Made by a program: the position numbers and the translations under genes | The notes under the pieces: model-generated | Seen by the model: the letters and a program-made list of their open reading frames with translations, nothing else | Databases searched by the model: none | What the model was told of the DNA's origin: nothing | Assembly (NCBI GenBank): GCA_023488865.1 | Contig: JAMDDG010000060.1 | Span: 1 to 9,611 of the forward strand | Origin: Bacteroidota bacterium | GTDB lineage: Bacteria; Bacteroidota; Bacteroidia; Bacteroidales; Prolixibacteraceae | DNA length: 9,611 bases | Direction: 5' to 3' | Part shown: positions 1-6,416 of the stretch, piece by piece | How positions within the stretch are numbered: the first letter of the stretch is position 1 | Layout of the letters: the number at the start of each line of letters is the position of its first letter

Positions 1-59
1 ATCCCTTTTGCATCCGGGACTTCATGGTTCACATGGTCAGAGAGATTTACAGTAGCCAT
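1..59 (-). CDS. Partial gene, N-terminus only; possibly lumazine synthase (RibH)
   Basis: An ATG at 57-59 on the minus strand opens a frame that runs off the left edge without a stop, giving about 19 codons that begin MATVNLSDHVNHEVPDAKG. The 'NLS...VPDAK' pattern resembles the start of 6,7-dimethyl-8-ribityllumazine synthase in Bacteroidota, which precedes the conserved 'FGIVVSEWN' segment. That segment would lie outside the window, so the identification rests on about 15 residues recalled from the family and is tentative. Lumazine synthase would make the riboflavin precursor in the cytoplasm. The gene diverges from the PAP2 phosphatase across an AT-rich intergenic region. I see no strong ribosome binding site, which is normal for this phylum. 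Confidence 0.4.
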   Translation of the reverse strand, partial: MATVNLSDHVNHEVPDAKG

Positions 60-66
60 AATAGAA

Positions 67-98
67 GTTTTAAAAGTTTATACTGTTTTAAAAGTTTA
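67..98. repeat. 14-bp AT-rich direct repeat, two copies
   Basis: GTTTTAAAAGTTTA occurs at 67-80 and identically at 85-98, an 18-bp period. The copies sit just upstream of the partial minus-strand gene and in the divergent region with the PAP2 gene, so they could be a regulator site or simple slippage. Nothing in the sequence decides between these. Confidence 0.7.
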
Positions 99-108
99 AA
101 AAGTTGCC

Positions 109-155
109 GGTCCCTGAGCGAAGTGCTTCCTGAGCTCGCCGAAGGGTCGAAGGGA
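109..155. repeat. REP-like imperfect palindrome (CCCTGAGC...TCGAAGGG type)
   Basis: The stretch has outer arms TCCCT (111-115) and AGGGA (151-155), inner CTTC (126-129) and GAAG (141-144), and the word CCCTGAGCGAAG followed later by GAAGGGTCGAAGGGA. It resembles the widespread intergenic palindromic repeat built around CCCTGAGC and TCGAAGGG. It looks like two partial copies run together. It lies in the non-coding space between two divergent genes. A genome-wide copy count would settle whether it is a dispersed family. Confidence 0.5.
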
Positions 156-267
156 AGTGTTTGAAATGTTAAAAGTGATGCAAAATTATCTTTAAATACG
201 CATATTCCGTCAATCAAGCAGTGATAATAGCTACTTTTATCGCGATCCAAATTTAAACTGTCAAAAA

Positions 268-1050
268 ATGACAAGATTCTTCTATTTTATTACGATACTG
301 CTTATCAGCGGAAGCCTGTCTGCCCAAAATCTGGCCATAAACAGCATTGCCCCTGTTCATCTCAATTTACCCGACTCTGTAAAAGTCAGGACCAACTATG
401 CTGACAGGTCCGATTTTCATTTTAAATCAGCGCTTTTACCGGTTTCACTGGTCACTGCGGGTGTGATCATTGAATCTCTTCCCTCAAAGACCTATTTCAG
501 CAAAGAGAGGGATCAACTGCGGGTACAAGACAGGATAAACGGTTTTAGGACAAAGGCAGAAAACTACCTGCAGTTTGTACCTGTTGCCGCGTTGTTTAGT
601 TTTAAATTAGCCGGGATGAAAAGCAGGAGTGATTTGCTGAATCAGGCTATTATCTCTGCAAAATCAGAATTCTTGATGTTGGCCATCGTTTCCTCCATGA
701 AATATGTTATTCATGATTGGCGCCCGGATGGGAGCTCAGATAATACGATGCCCTCCGGCCATACAGCCCAGGCATTTGTCTCTGCAACCTTGCTCGATAT
801 GGAATACCGGGATACTTCGCCCTGGATTAGTGTCGGAGGTTATCTGTGCGCCACGGCCACCGGCATTTTCCGTGTGACCAACAACCGCCACTGGGTTTCT
901 GATGTACTGATAGGCGCCGGAATCGGCATCGCTTCCGTCAAAGTAGTTTACCTGACACACCGCTACCGGTGGAGTAAAATGTCATCGGCCGTGATCGTTC
1001 CCACACTTTATCAAAACGGCGGGGGAGTGGCTTTTGCGATGAAATTCTGA
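268..1050 (+). CDS. PAP2-superfamily phosphatase, exported/membrane-associated
   Basis: A 260-residue protein of the phosphatidic acid phosphatase type 2 superfamily, which removes phosphate from lipid phosphates or related substrates at the membrane. All three signature motifs are present: K145-x6-R152-P153, P162-S-G-H165, and R202-x5-H208-x3-D212. H208 is the expected nucleophile and H165 the acid/base. The N-terminus (hydrophobic residues 4-18, then SLSAQ) looks like a cleavable signal peptide ending near residue 19. Hydrophobic stretches near 56-70, 101-115, 131-144, 186-200 and 212-228 could be membrane helices. The ATG at 268 is the natural start because the signal peptide begins there; only a purine-poor leader precedes it. 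It stands alone, convergent with hsdR. The exact substrate (phosphatidate, undecaprenyl pyrophosphate, lipid A phosphate) cannot be read from the sequence. Confidence 0.9.
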   Translation: MTRFFYFITILLISGSLSAQNLAINSIAPVHLNLPDSVKVRTNYADRSDFHFKSALLPVSLVTAGVIIESLPSKTYFSKERDQLRVQDRINGFRTKAENYLQFVPVAALFSFKLAGMKSRSDLLNQAIISAKSEFLMLAIVSSMKYVIHDWRPDGSSDNTMPSGHTAQAFVSATLLDMEYRDTSPWISVGGYLCATATGIFRVTNNRHWVSDVLIGAGIGIASVKVVYLTHRYRWSKMSSAVIVPTLYQNGGGVAFAMKF

Positions 1051-1112
1051 TGTGTTGATGTGCTGATTTGCTGATTAATACCAACCTGATCAACTAATCA
1101 ACTAATCAACTA
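1048..1112. repeat. Octamer repeats in inverted orientation between convergent genes
   Basis: From 1048 the plus strand reads four 8-bp units of the form TGATnnnn (TGATGTGT, TGATGTGC, TGATTTGC, TGATTAAT). From 1087 it reads TGATCAAC, TAATCAAC, TAATCAAC, TA, which on the minus strand is again GTTGATTA-type units with period 8. The two blocks are therefore inverted relative to each other and could pair as an imperfect hairpin with a short loop at about 1080-1086. The block includes the PAP2 stop codon at one end and the hsdR stop codon (1110-1112) at the other. It may act as a two-way transcription end, but it lacks a GC-rich stem and clean T tracts. Confidence 0.55.
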
Positions 1113-4112
1113 TCCCACCATCGGCCAATCGCTGTACTGTCCTTCGGCTTGTTCGATCACCTCTTTTAACAACCTGTCCAATTCGGAGAAAGGTACTTTC
1201 CCCTTCAGCTCTCTTTTGACTGCCAGGCGGATTGCGGCGCGGGCATCTTCTTTTTTGGCCCAGTCGAGCTGAAGGTTTTTCTTGACCGAAGCCACTACCT
1301 TGTGCACCAAATCCTGTATCGGACCGGCTTCATTCAGTAGCTTTTCGTTGGCCGACAACAGATCGTAAAACGCCAGTTCATCTTCAGTTAAACCCAGTTG
1401 TTTGATCCGGATATCATCATTCTTGAATTCAGCAGCCATGTCGAGCAGGTGCTTGATCGTTGCAATCGAATCCAGGCTGTTTTGGTGATAGCGGCTCAGC
1501 ACCTTTTCCAGCTCCTCTTTCAGGCTGGTCATTCGACGGATGTTCTTGGACATTCTCACTTTCAATTCATCGTTGATGATGCGCCGGAGCAGCTCAATTT
1601 TGATGTTCTCGCTCCCTTTCTCTTTGACAATGGCCTGAAAACGGTCGTCGATGATCGAAATATCAATTCGGTCCAAATCGTACATCGCAGCCAGATCAAC
1701 AATCTCATGCGATTCGATGGATTTGCTGATCAGGTCTTTGATCCTCTCGTTCTTCATCCGCTGCGGACCGGGAGGAGTTTTGATCTTCCGTATCGTATCG
1801 CGAATCCGCTGGATCATGCCTACCTCTTCCTGGATGGCCCATATCCGCTGGTCGGAATTGGTCATGGCCACCAGCTCTGTCAGCTTCCGTTCTTCACGCA
1901 AAAAGGCGTCTGTCACTTCATCCGATTGCAGCAAATCGTTCACGAGACCATTCGACCATTTCAACAGCTGGAGATTGGTCATTTTGTTGATCGCAGGGAG
2001 GTCAAAATTTCCCAGCAGGTTCATCACGGTAGCAAATTGCTCCAGGCACAGCGCAACAGCGGCATCCAGGTCGATGGTGGGTGATCCCTCCCCGCCACCA
2101 CTGGTATATTTTTTGGTTGCAGCTGCCAGAAACCCTGAAATACCTATAAAATCGACCACCAGACCATTGGGTTTGTCCTCAAAAACCCGGTTCACCCTTG
2201 CAATGGCCTGCATCAGGTTGTGCCCTTTCATGATTTTATCGATGTACATGGTATGGGCGCAAGGGGCATCGTAGCCGGTCAACCACATGTCGCGGACCAC
2301 CACAATCTTCAACGGATCGTCGGGTGTCCGGAAACGCTTTTTGATGGCATCCATGGCATCCTTGGTCCGCACATGCGGATTCCAGGCTGCGGGATCTTTG
2401 CCGATGTTACTGGTCATGATCACGGCGATTTCCGGGCAACCGGACAAAACCATGAGGGCATCGTACATTTTCACACAGTTACGGCGGCTCATGCAGACGA
2501 TGATCGCCTTGCCGTCCAGCGATTTTGTGCGTGCCTGGTAATGGGTCAAAATATCGGCGGCCACCCGTTTAACGCGGTCTTCGGCGCCTGCAGCATCTTC
2601 GATGGCGGCCCAGACGGCATTGGGGCTCTCCTCTTCAACTTCCGAAACCTCCTCCAGCTCGGTCAGGTATTTTGCTTTGATGTTCAAAGGCACCATCTTG
2701 GGTTCGTAGTAAATCGGGACCGTGGCGCCATCTTCAACGGCCTGTTTGATGTCGTAGGTATGGATGGTTTTCCCGAACACCAGCTCGGTATCGGCATCTT
2801 TGCCATCGACCGGCGTGCCGGTAAAGCCGATAAACGAGGCATTGGGAAGCGCCCTGCGGATGTTTTGCGCGAAACCTCCGTCGTTGAAACCGTATTGGGT
2901 GCGGTGCGCCTCATCGGCCATCACGATCAGGTTGTATCGCTCCGACAGCACCGGATGCTCCACCTCTTTTCCAACTTCCAAATCCTTTAACCTGAATTTT
3001 TCGATGGTAGTAAAGATCACCCCGCCGCCATCGGCGCTCAGTAGTTCGCGCAGTTCGTCGGTGGTTTCGGCGTGTTGCACGTCGCCTACCAGGTCTTTGC
3101 AGAGCACGAAATTTTCGTAGAGTTGCTGGTCGAGATCGGAACGGTCGACCTGCATCAGGATGGTGGGGTTTTTCATCTCCGGCAACTGGCGCAAAATCCC
3201 CGTCAGGATGGCCATGGAGATACTCTTGCCTGAACCCTGGGTATGCCAGATCACGCCCAACCGGCCATCGCCCTTGGGTTTGATGTTTTTGAGGGCGCTT
3301 TGCACTGCCTTGAAAATTCCCCAGTACTGGTGGTATTTGGCCCCTTTCTTGATGATCTTGCCGTTGTGGTCTTCGTGGAAGATGAAGTTTTGCAGGTAAT
3401 TGAGCAGTGTCTCTTTGGGGAAAAGGCCGTGAAGCAAGGTTTCCAACTGTAAATCTTTATCTTGTTCAATATCATTACCTTGAAGGCTCTTCCACGGGGC
3501 AAACCACTCTTTGGAGGCGTTGTACATGCCGTGCAGGGCCTCCATGCCGTCCGAAATGACGGTGATGGCGTTGTACACAAACAGTTGCGGAATATCCAGC
3601 AGGTAATGGCCAATCTGGCGGTAGGCATTGTCGACATCCACCTCCGGATCGAACATGTTTTTAAATTCGAAAACCACCAGCGGCAAACCGTTGATAAAGA
3701 TGAGCAGATCGGTGCGACGGGTGTTTTTGCCGATAATGGTGACCTCGTCGGCGCAGACAAAACTGTTTTTCTGCGGCTCATGGTAATTGATGGGGTAGAG
3801 GTGCCTGGCCTGCTCCTTGCCGTGGCCGTCTTTCCAGGTGATGGAGATGCCCTGGGTGAGTTTGCGGTGAAAATCGCGGTTGCGATGGTCGAGGTCCATC
3901 CCTTCGTGCTGGGTGAAGAGGACCATGGCCTCGTTGATGGCCGTTGCAGGAACACCGGGATAAGTACTTACCAGGAAGCTCCTTAAATCCTCTTCGAGTA
4001 CCACTTTCTTCAGGTCGCGGTGCAGCGAATTGCCCTCCAGGTGGGTGTATCCCAGCTCCTGCAGGCATTCGATAGCGGCATTTTGGACAGTCAGTTCGAT
4101 CATTTCCGTCAT
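1110..4112 (-). CDS. hsdR: Type I restriction enzyme R (helicase/nuclease) subunit HsdR
   Basis: A 1000-residue motor and nuclease subunit of a type I restriction-modification complex, using ATP to translocate unmodified DNA and cut it at a distance. The N-terminal nuclease domain has D135, E149-x-K151 and the downstream Q166-x3-Y170 motif typical of the HsdR endonuclease. The SF2 helicase core follows: Walker A TQGSGKS at 291-297, DEAH at 400-403, TGTP at 431-434, the 'MWLTGYDAP' segment at 609-617 and 'QAIARVNR' at 635-642. The C-terminal third (about 650-1000) is helical and charged, as expected for the domain contacting HsdM/HsdS. Length is normal and no frameshift is visible. The start ATG at 4112 lies 11 bases after the hsdS stop, implying cotranscription; a second ATG three codons in is possible. 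It is the last gene of the operon. Confidence 0.96.
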   Translation of the reverse strand: MTEMIELTVQNAAIECLQELGYTHLEGNSLHRDLKKVVLEEDLRSFLVSTYPGVPATAINEAMVLFTQHEGMDLDHRNRDFHRKLTQGISITWKDGHGKEQARHLYPINYHEPQKNSFVCADEVTIIGKNTRRTDLLIFINGLPLVVFEFKNMFDPEVDVDNAYRQIGHYLLDIPQLFVYNAITVISDGMEALHGMYNASKEWFAPWKSLQGNDIEQDKDLQLETLLHGLFPKETLLNYLQNFIFHEDHNGKIIKKGAKYHQYWGIFKAVQSALKNIKPKGDGRLGVIWHTQGSGKSISMAILTGILRQLPEMKNPTILMQVDRSDLDQQLYENFVLCKDLVGDVQHAETTDELRELLSADGGGVIFTTIEKFRLKDLEVGKEVEHPVLSERYNLIVMADEAHRTQYGFNDGGFAQNIRRALPNASFIGFTGTPVDGKDADTELVFGKTIHTYDIKQAVEDGATVPIYYEPKMVPLNIKAKYLTELEEVSEVEEESPNAVWAAIEDAAGAEDRVKRVAADILTHYQARTKSLDGKAIIVCMSRRNCVKMYDALMVLSGCPEIAVIMTSNIGKDPAAWNPHVRTKDAMDAIKKRFRTPDDPLKIVVVRDMWLTGYDAPCAHTMYIDKIMKGHNLMQAIARVNRVFEDKPNGLVVDFIGISGFLAAATKKYTSGGGEGSPTIDLDAAVALCLEQFATVMNLLGNFDLPAINKMTNLQLLKWSNGLVNDLLQSDEVTDAFLREERKLTELVAMTNSDQRIWAIQEEVGMIQRIRDTIRKIKTPPGPQRMKNERIKDLISKSIESHEIVDLAAMYDLDRIDISIIDDRFQAIVKEKGSENIKIELLRRIINDELKVRMSKNIRRMTSLKEELEKVLSRYHQNSLDSIATIKHLLDMAAEFKNDDIRIKQLGLTEDELAFYDLLSANEKLLNEAGPIQDLVHKVVASVKKNLQLDWAKKEDARAAIRLAVKRELKGKVPFSELDRLLKEVIEQAEGQYSDWPMVG

Positions 4113-4123
4113 AGCAGGTCGGT

Positions 4124-5329
4124 TTAGGTTTGGGCGAAATCTTTGACACGCACCTCCCCGCTGATCAGTTTAGGCAACAGCGTATCGCGGAGGGTGGTGA
4201 GGGTTTGGTTTTCAATTAAATTTTGTTCTATGCTATTGTACAGTGCTTCTAATCTTTCAAATACTTTCAAACCTTTTAATGGGGAAATAATTTTGAGATT
4301 CTTAATTATTTCTTGGCTAATATTTTGCTGTGCGGAGCCTACGGCTTGATTTAATATCTCTGTTTTGTAATACCTCAAATAAAGAAAAACATATATATAG
4401 GAAATGTCCTTTTCAATTATTCCACAAATTGCCTGATTACATGTTGCCTCGATAGAAAGAATGCTTGATTCTCCAACTGTTGCACCATACATGGCTATAA
4501 GTACTGATTTTGCAGGAATTAGTTTAGCAGATGATCTATTTAGGCCTAATTGAGAAATTTTTTCTTCTGTATCAATAACAAATGTACCATATAGTTCCTT
4601 CGATTTTACCCAAGGTATAAATCCACCATCATAATATTCATTTTTATTTCTGCTTGGAGTGCCACCGGATGTAGTTTTATATAAATCACCAACACTTTTC
4701 ACTTCCCATCCTTTCGGGATCCTCCCCAATTCAGAATCAACGAATTCGCCCTCGCGGAAGGGGCCAAAATCGACGAACCAGTGTTTGTAGAGGGCCATGG
4801 CCATCTCTTCGAGGGTTTTGTTGGTTTGGAGGTTGTTTTCAATTTTGTCGTCGATGGCCGAGAGGATGGAGGCGATGGCGGTTTGTTCGGGTAGAGGGGG
4901 GATGGTGAATTCATAATTTCCTAAACTATTCCAGTCGGCTCGAGGCATTTTCGTTCCTGTACTTGTTTCAATTGCCTTATCTGTAAATTCCTGATTTTTT
5001 ATGATTTGATACAAATATTCTTGAGAGATCAATACTTCATTCTTAGATTTAATAACCAAAATATCTGTCGAACAAATTCCTTCAAATCGGGGACGATATA
5101 CCTTTTTGAAATAAGGTCTTATTTTCCCATAAAGAATGTCACCGTTTAGGAAAACAGATTTATTGCTCGTTGCATCAGTTGATTTTCCAATTCCTTCAAG
5201 CAAAAAATTTCCTTGCCCGATATGTTCGAGGCCAATATAATGTTGATTTCCGAATTCATTTGGTGCAATATTTTTCTTGCGCAATGTTGCAATTTCTGAT
5301 AATTTATATGTTTTCCAATTCTTCGGCAT
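4124..5329 (-). CDS. hsdS: Type I restriction-modification specificity subunit HsdS
   Basis: A 401-residue DNA-sequence-recognition subunit that sets the target for both methylation and cleavage. It has the usual two-half layout: target recognition domain 1 (about 1-142), a central conserved region starting 'IPPLPEQTAIAS' (143-154) with the helical spacer to about 190, target recognition domain 2 (about 205-350, with 'GGTPS' at 222-226 and 'IPWV' at 238-241), and a distal conserved helix ending 'LLPKLISGEVRV' (384-395). Both halves are full length, so a two-part recognition sequence is expected, though it cannot be predicted here. Base composition shifts sharply at the domain borders: the recognition domains (about 4280-4693 and 4910-5329) are AT-rich, whereas the central region and the C-terminal end are GC-rich like hsdR. 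That pattern suggests the recognition domains were exchanged by recombination. Only one hsdS is present in the window. Confidence 0.95.
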   Translation of the reverse strand: MPKNWKTYKLSEIATLRKKNIAPNEFGNQHYIGLEHIGQGNFLLEGIGKSTDATSNKSVFLNGDILYGKIRPYFKKVYRPRFEGICSTDILVIKSKNEVLISQEYLYQIIKNQEFTDKAIETSTGTKMPRADWNSLGNYEFTIPPLPEQTAIASILSAIDDKIENNLQTNKTLEEMAMALYKHWFVDFGPFREGEFVDSELGRIPKGWEVKSVGDLYKTTSGGTPSRNKNEYYDGGFIPWVKSKELYGTFVIDTEEKISQLGLNRSSAKLIPAKSVLIAMYGATVGESSILSIEATCNQAICGIIEKDISYIYVFLYLRYYKTEILNQAVGSAQQNISQEIIKNLKIISPLKGLKVFERLEALYNSIEQNLIENQTLTTLRDTLLPKLISGEVRVKDFAQT

Positions 5330-5376
5330 TCTGTTTGTTTTTCTGCAATTTATAAAAAATTTGTGGTGGGTGCACG

Positions 5377-5404
5377 GTAGATAAAATTCATGAATTTTAT
5401 CTAC
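5377..5404. repeat. Perfect 28-bp palindrome, copy 1 (GTAGAT arm)
   Basis: The half-site GTAGATAAAATTCA is followed directly by its reverse complement. The core AAAATTCA/TGAATTTT is common to all five copies in the window. This copy is 47 bases upstream of the hsdS start, so a transcript entering hsdS would carry the hairpin in its leader. Confidence 0.95.
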
Positions 5405-5501
5405 ACGCCCCTGCCACCATTATTGCCAATATCGTTATATCCCCGGTCACCATTGGTTCCGGTATCGTCGTCGTCCATTGCGCCAATATTGCCGGTACAC
5501 G

Positions 5502-5529
5502 GTAGATAAAATTCATGAATTTTATCTAC
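5502..5529. repeat. Perfect 28-bp palindrome, copy 2 (GTAGAT arm)
   Basis: Identical in sequence to the copy at 5377-5404. It heads the second unit of the tandem array and is followed by two adjacent 33-bp subrepeats. Confidence 0.95.
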
Positions 5530-5658
5530 AACCCCCTGCCACGATTGCCGCCAATATCGTTATATCCCCTGCCACGATTATTGCCAATATCGTTATATCC
5601 CGGCCACCGTTGGTGCCGGTATCGTTATCGTTCATTGACCAATATTGCCGGTATCACG

Positions 5659-5686
5659 GTTGATAAAATTCATGAATTTTATCAAC
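5659..5686. repeat. Perfect 28-bp palindrome, copy 3 (GTTGAT arm, compensated change)
   Basis: The half-site is GTTGATAAAATTCA. Position 3 is T instead of A, and the partner position 26 is A instead of T, so the palindrome stays perfect despite two substitutions relative to copies 1 and 2. The change also removes the TAG in one reading frame, leaving that frame open on the minus strand (LIKFMNFIN). Confidence 0.95.
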
Positions 5687-5749
5687 AACCCCCTGCCACG
5701 ATTGTTGCCAATATCGTTATATCCCCTGCCACGATTGCCGCCAATATCG

Positions 5750-6361
5750 TCAATACCACAATCCATCACCACCATCGTCATTGCAACGACCACCATTTGC
5801 ATCATTGAACGTATCATCCTCCCATTTTGCGGGGTTGTTGATAATGTACTGTTGTATCCGGTCATATTCGTGGTTGTTCCGAATGACGTGGTCGTAATAA
5901 TCGTATTGCCAGGTTTGCCGGCCGGGTGTTTTTCGCAATATATTGATCTGTTTGGATGTCAACGTTTTGAATTTGCCCTCCAACAGGGGGATCAACATTT
6001 TGCGGCGCATGCGACGGTATTGTTTGATATCGATTTCGGTGGGTTGTAGAGAAAATTCATGAATTTTCTCTACAGCGTTGGCATCCACGCGGCCCAATGT
6101 GATAATACAATGCACATGGTTTGGCATGATGACCCATTCGTCCACCGTGGCACGTTTGTTATAATTGCCCATTTGCAGGAATTCGTTTTTTACGATTTCG
6201 CCGTATTCGGATAAATGCATTTCGCCATTGATAATTTTGCCCAAAATTGCTTCGCGGTCCTCAATACACATGGTAATAAAATATCCGCCCGGGGCAGAAT
6301 AATCCCAATATTGCCAACGGTTGGGTTCGATGCGGTATTTGTTGCGGTATTTTGTGGGCAT
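5750..6361 (-). CDS. REP-associated tyrosine transposase (RAYT / IS200-like, Y1 HUH family)
   Basis: A 203-residue protein of the Y1 HUH transposase-like family, which nicks single-stranded DNA at hairpins with a catalytic tyrosine. The HUH motif is in MPNHVHCII (His82 and His84 counting from the ATG at 6361), and the tyrosine lies in QYDYYDHVIRN (Tyr145 or Tyr146). The N-terminal 'WDYSAPGGYFITMCIEDRE' and the C-terminal 'YIINNPAKWEDD' are typical of the Bacteroidota branch. I chose the ATG at 6361 because family similarity starts there. An in-frame ATG at 6439 would add 26 residues, overlap hsdM by 23 bases and translate the 6379-6406 palindrome. Residues about 96-105 are encoded by another palindrome copy. 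The last 17 or so residues, rich in Gly, Asp and Asn, extend past the usual family end. No IS ends or target duplications are seen, so it is probably a domesticated RAYT with its own palindromes rather than a free insertion sequence. Confidence 0.85.
   Translation of the reverse strand: MPTKYRNKYRIEPNRWQYWDYSAPGGYFITMCIEDREAILGKIINGEMHLSEYGEIVKNEFLQMGNYNKRATVDEWVIMPNHVHCIITLGRVDANAVEKIHEFSLQPTEIDIKQYRRMRRKMLIPLLEGKFKTLTSKQINILRKTPGRQTWQYDYYDHVIRNNHEYDRIQQYIINNPAKWEDDTFNDANGGRCNDDGGDGLWY
6045..6074. repeat. Perfect palindrome, copy 4, inside the transposase coding sequence
   Basis: The half-site GTAGAGAAAATTCA plus its reverse complement spans 6046-6073, and one more T-A pair extends it to 30 bp. 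Compared with copies 1 and 2, position 6 is G and its partner position 23 is C, a compensated change. It is translated in the RAYT frame as VEKIHEFSL, the only one of three frames through this sequence that has no stop codon. It sits in the linker soon after the HUH motif. Confidence 0.95.
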
Positions 6362-6375
6362 AGGGAATGGGTTTT

Positions 6376-6409
6376 GTTGTAGAGAAAATTCATGAATTTT
6401 CTCTACAAC
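6376..6409. repeat. Perfect 34-bp palindrome, copy 5, directly after hsdM
   Basis: Same GTAGAG-type core as the copy at 6046-6073, at 6379-6406, with three further flanking base pairs (GTT...AAC) making 34 bp. It starts seven bases past the hsdM stop codon and ends 14 bases before the RAYT ATG at 6361, so in an operon transcript it would form a hairpin in the gap between these two genes. It has no U tract on either side, so it is not a classic intrinsic terminator. It could protect the hsdM 3' end or reduce read-through. Confidence 0.95.
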
Positions 6410-6416
6410 GGTATGG

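Larger units (their letters stand above)
5373..5757. repeat. Composite tandem array upstream of hsdS: palindrome plus 33-bp subrepeats
   Basis: This stretch has no convincing gene. It holds three units, each headed by a 28-bp palindrome (5377, 5502, 5659; spacings 125 and 157). After each palindrome come one or two copies of a 33-bp subrepeat of the type CTGCCACGATTGCCGCCAAT + ATCGTTATATCCC, at 5411-5444, 5536-5569, 5569-5601, 5693-5726 and 5726-5757 (the last diverging at its end). A second spacer type, ending CCAATATTGCCGGTA, follows in the first two units (about 5441-5495 and 5600-5652). The 32-base difference in unit length is accounted for by one extra subrepeat in unit 2. On the minus strand the subrepeat is 11 codons, reading GYNDIGNNRGR in one frame. 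It lies between the RAYT gene and hsdS and would form part of the hsdS leader if the operon is cotranscribed. Confidence 0.9.

Noticed and set aside
47..274. 75-codon minus-strand frame at the left edge
   Set aside because: It covers the REP-like palindrome and AT-rich repeat, has low-complexity Leu/Lys sequence and overlaps the PAP2 start. The shorter frame at 1-59 in another phase looks like the real gene.
1398..2990. Long plus-strand frames opposite hsdR
   Set aside because: They are antisense shadows of a strongly conserved gene. Their proteins are His/Phe/Gly-rich without recognisable domains.
4124..5376. Phase-variable hsdS shufflon
   Set aside because: Only one hsdS, no partial hsdS copies, no invertible flanks matching within hsdS and no site-specific recombinase in the window. 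The palindromes lie outside hsdS.
5373..5757. CRISPR-like array
   Set aside because: Repeats differ in length and are partly adjacent without spacers, the would-be spacers are themselves repeated, and no cas genes are present.
5478..5808. Plus-strand reading frames through the repeat array (VDKIHEFYLQPP...)
   Set aside because: They arise because the palindrome reads the same on both strands and the 33-bp unit is a multiple of three. There is no ribosome site, no domain and no relation to neighbouring genes.
6376..6409. Intrinsic terminator after hsdM
   Set aside because: The hairpin is AT-rich and lacks a T tract on either side. The same palindrome occurs inside a coding region, so termination is not its general role.
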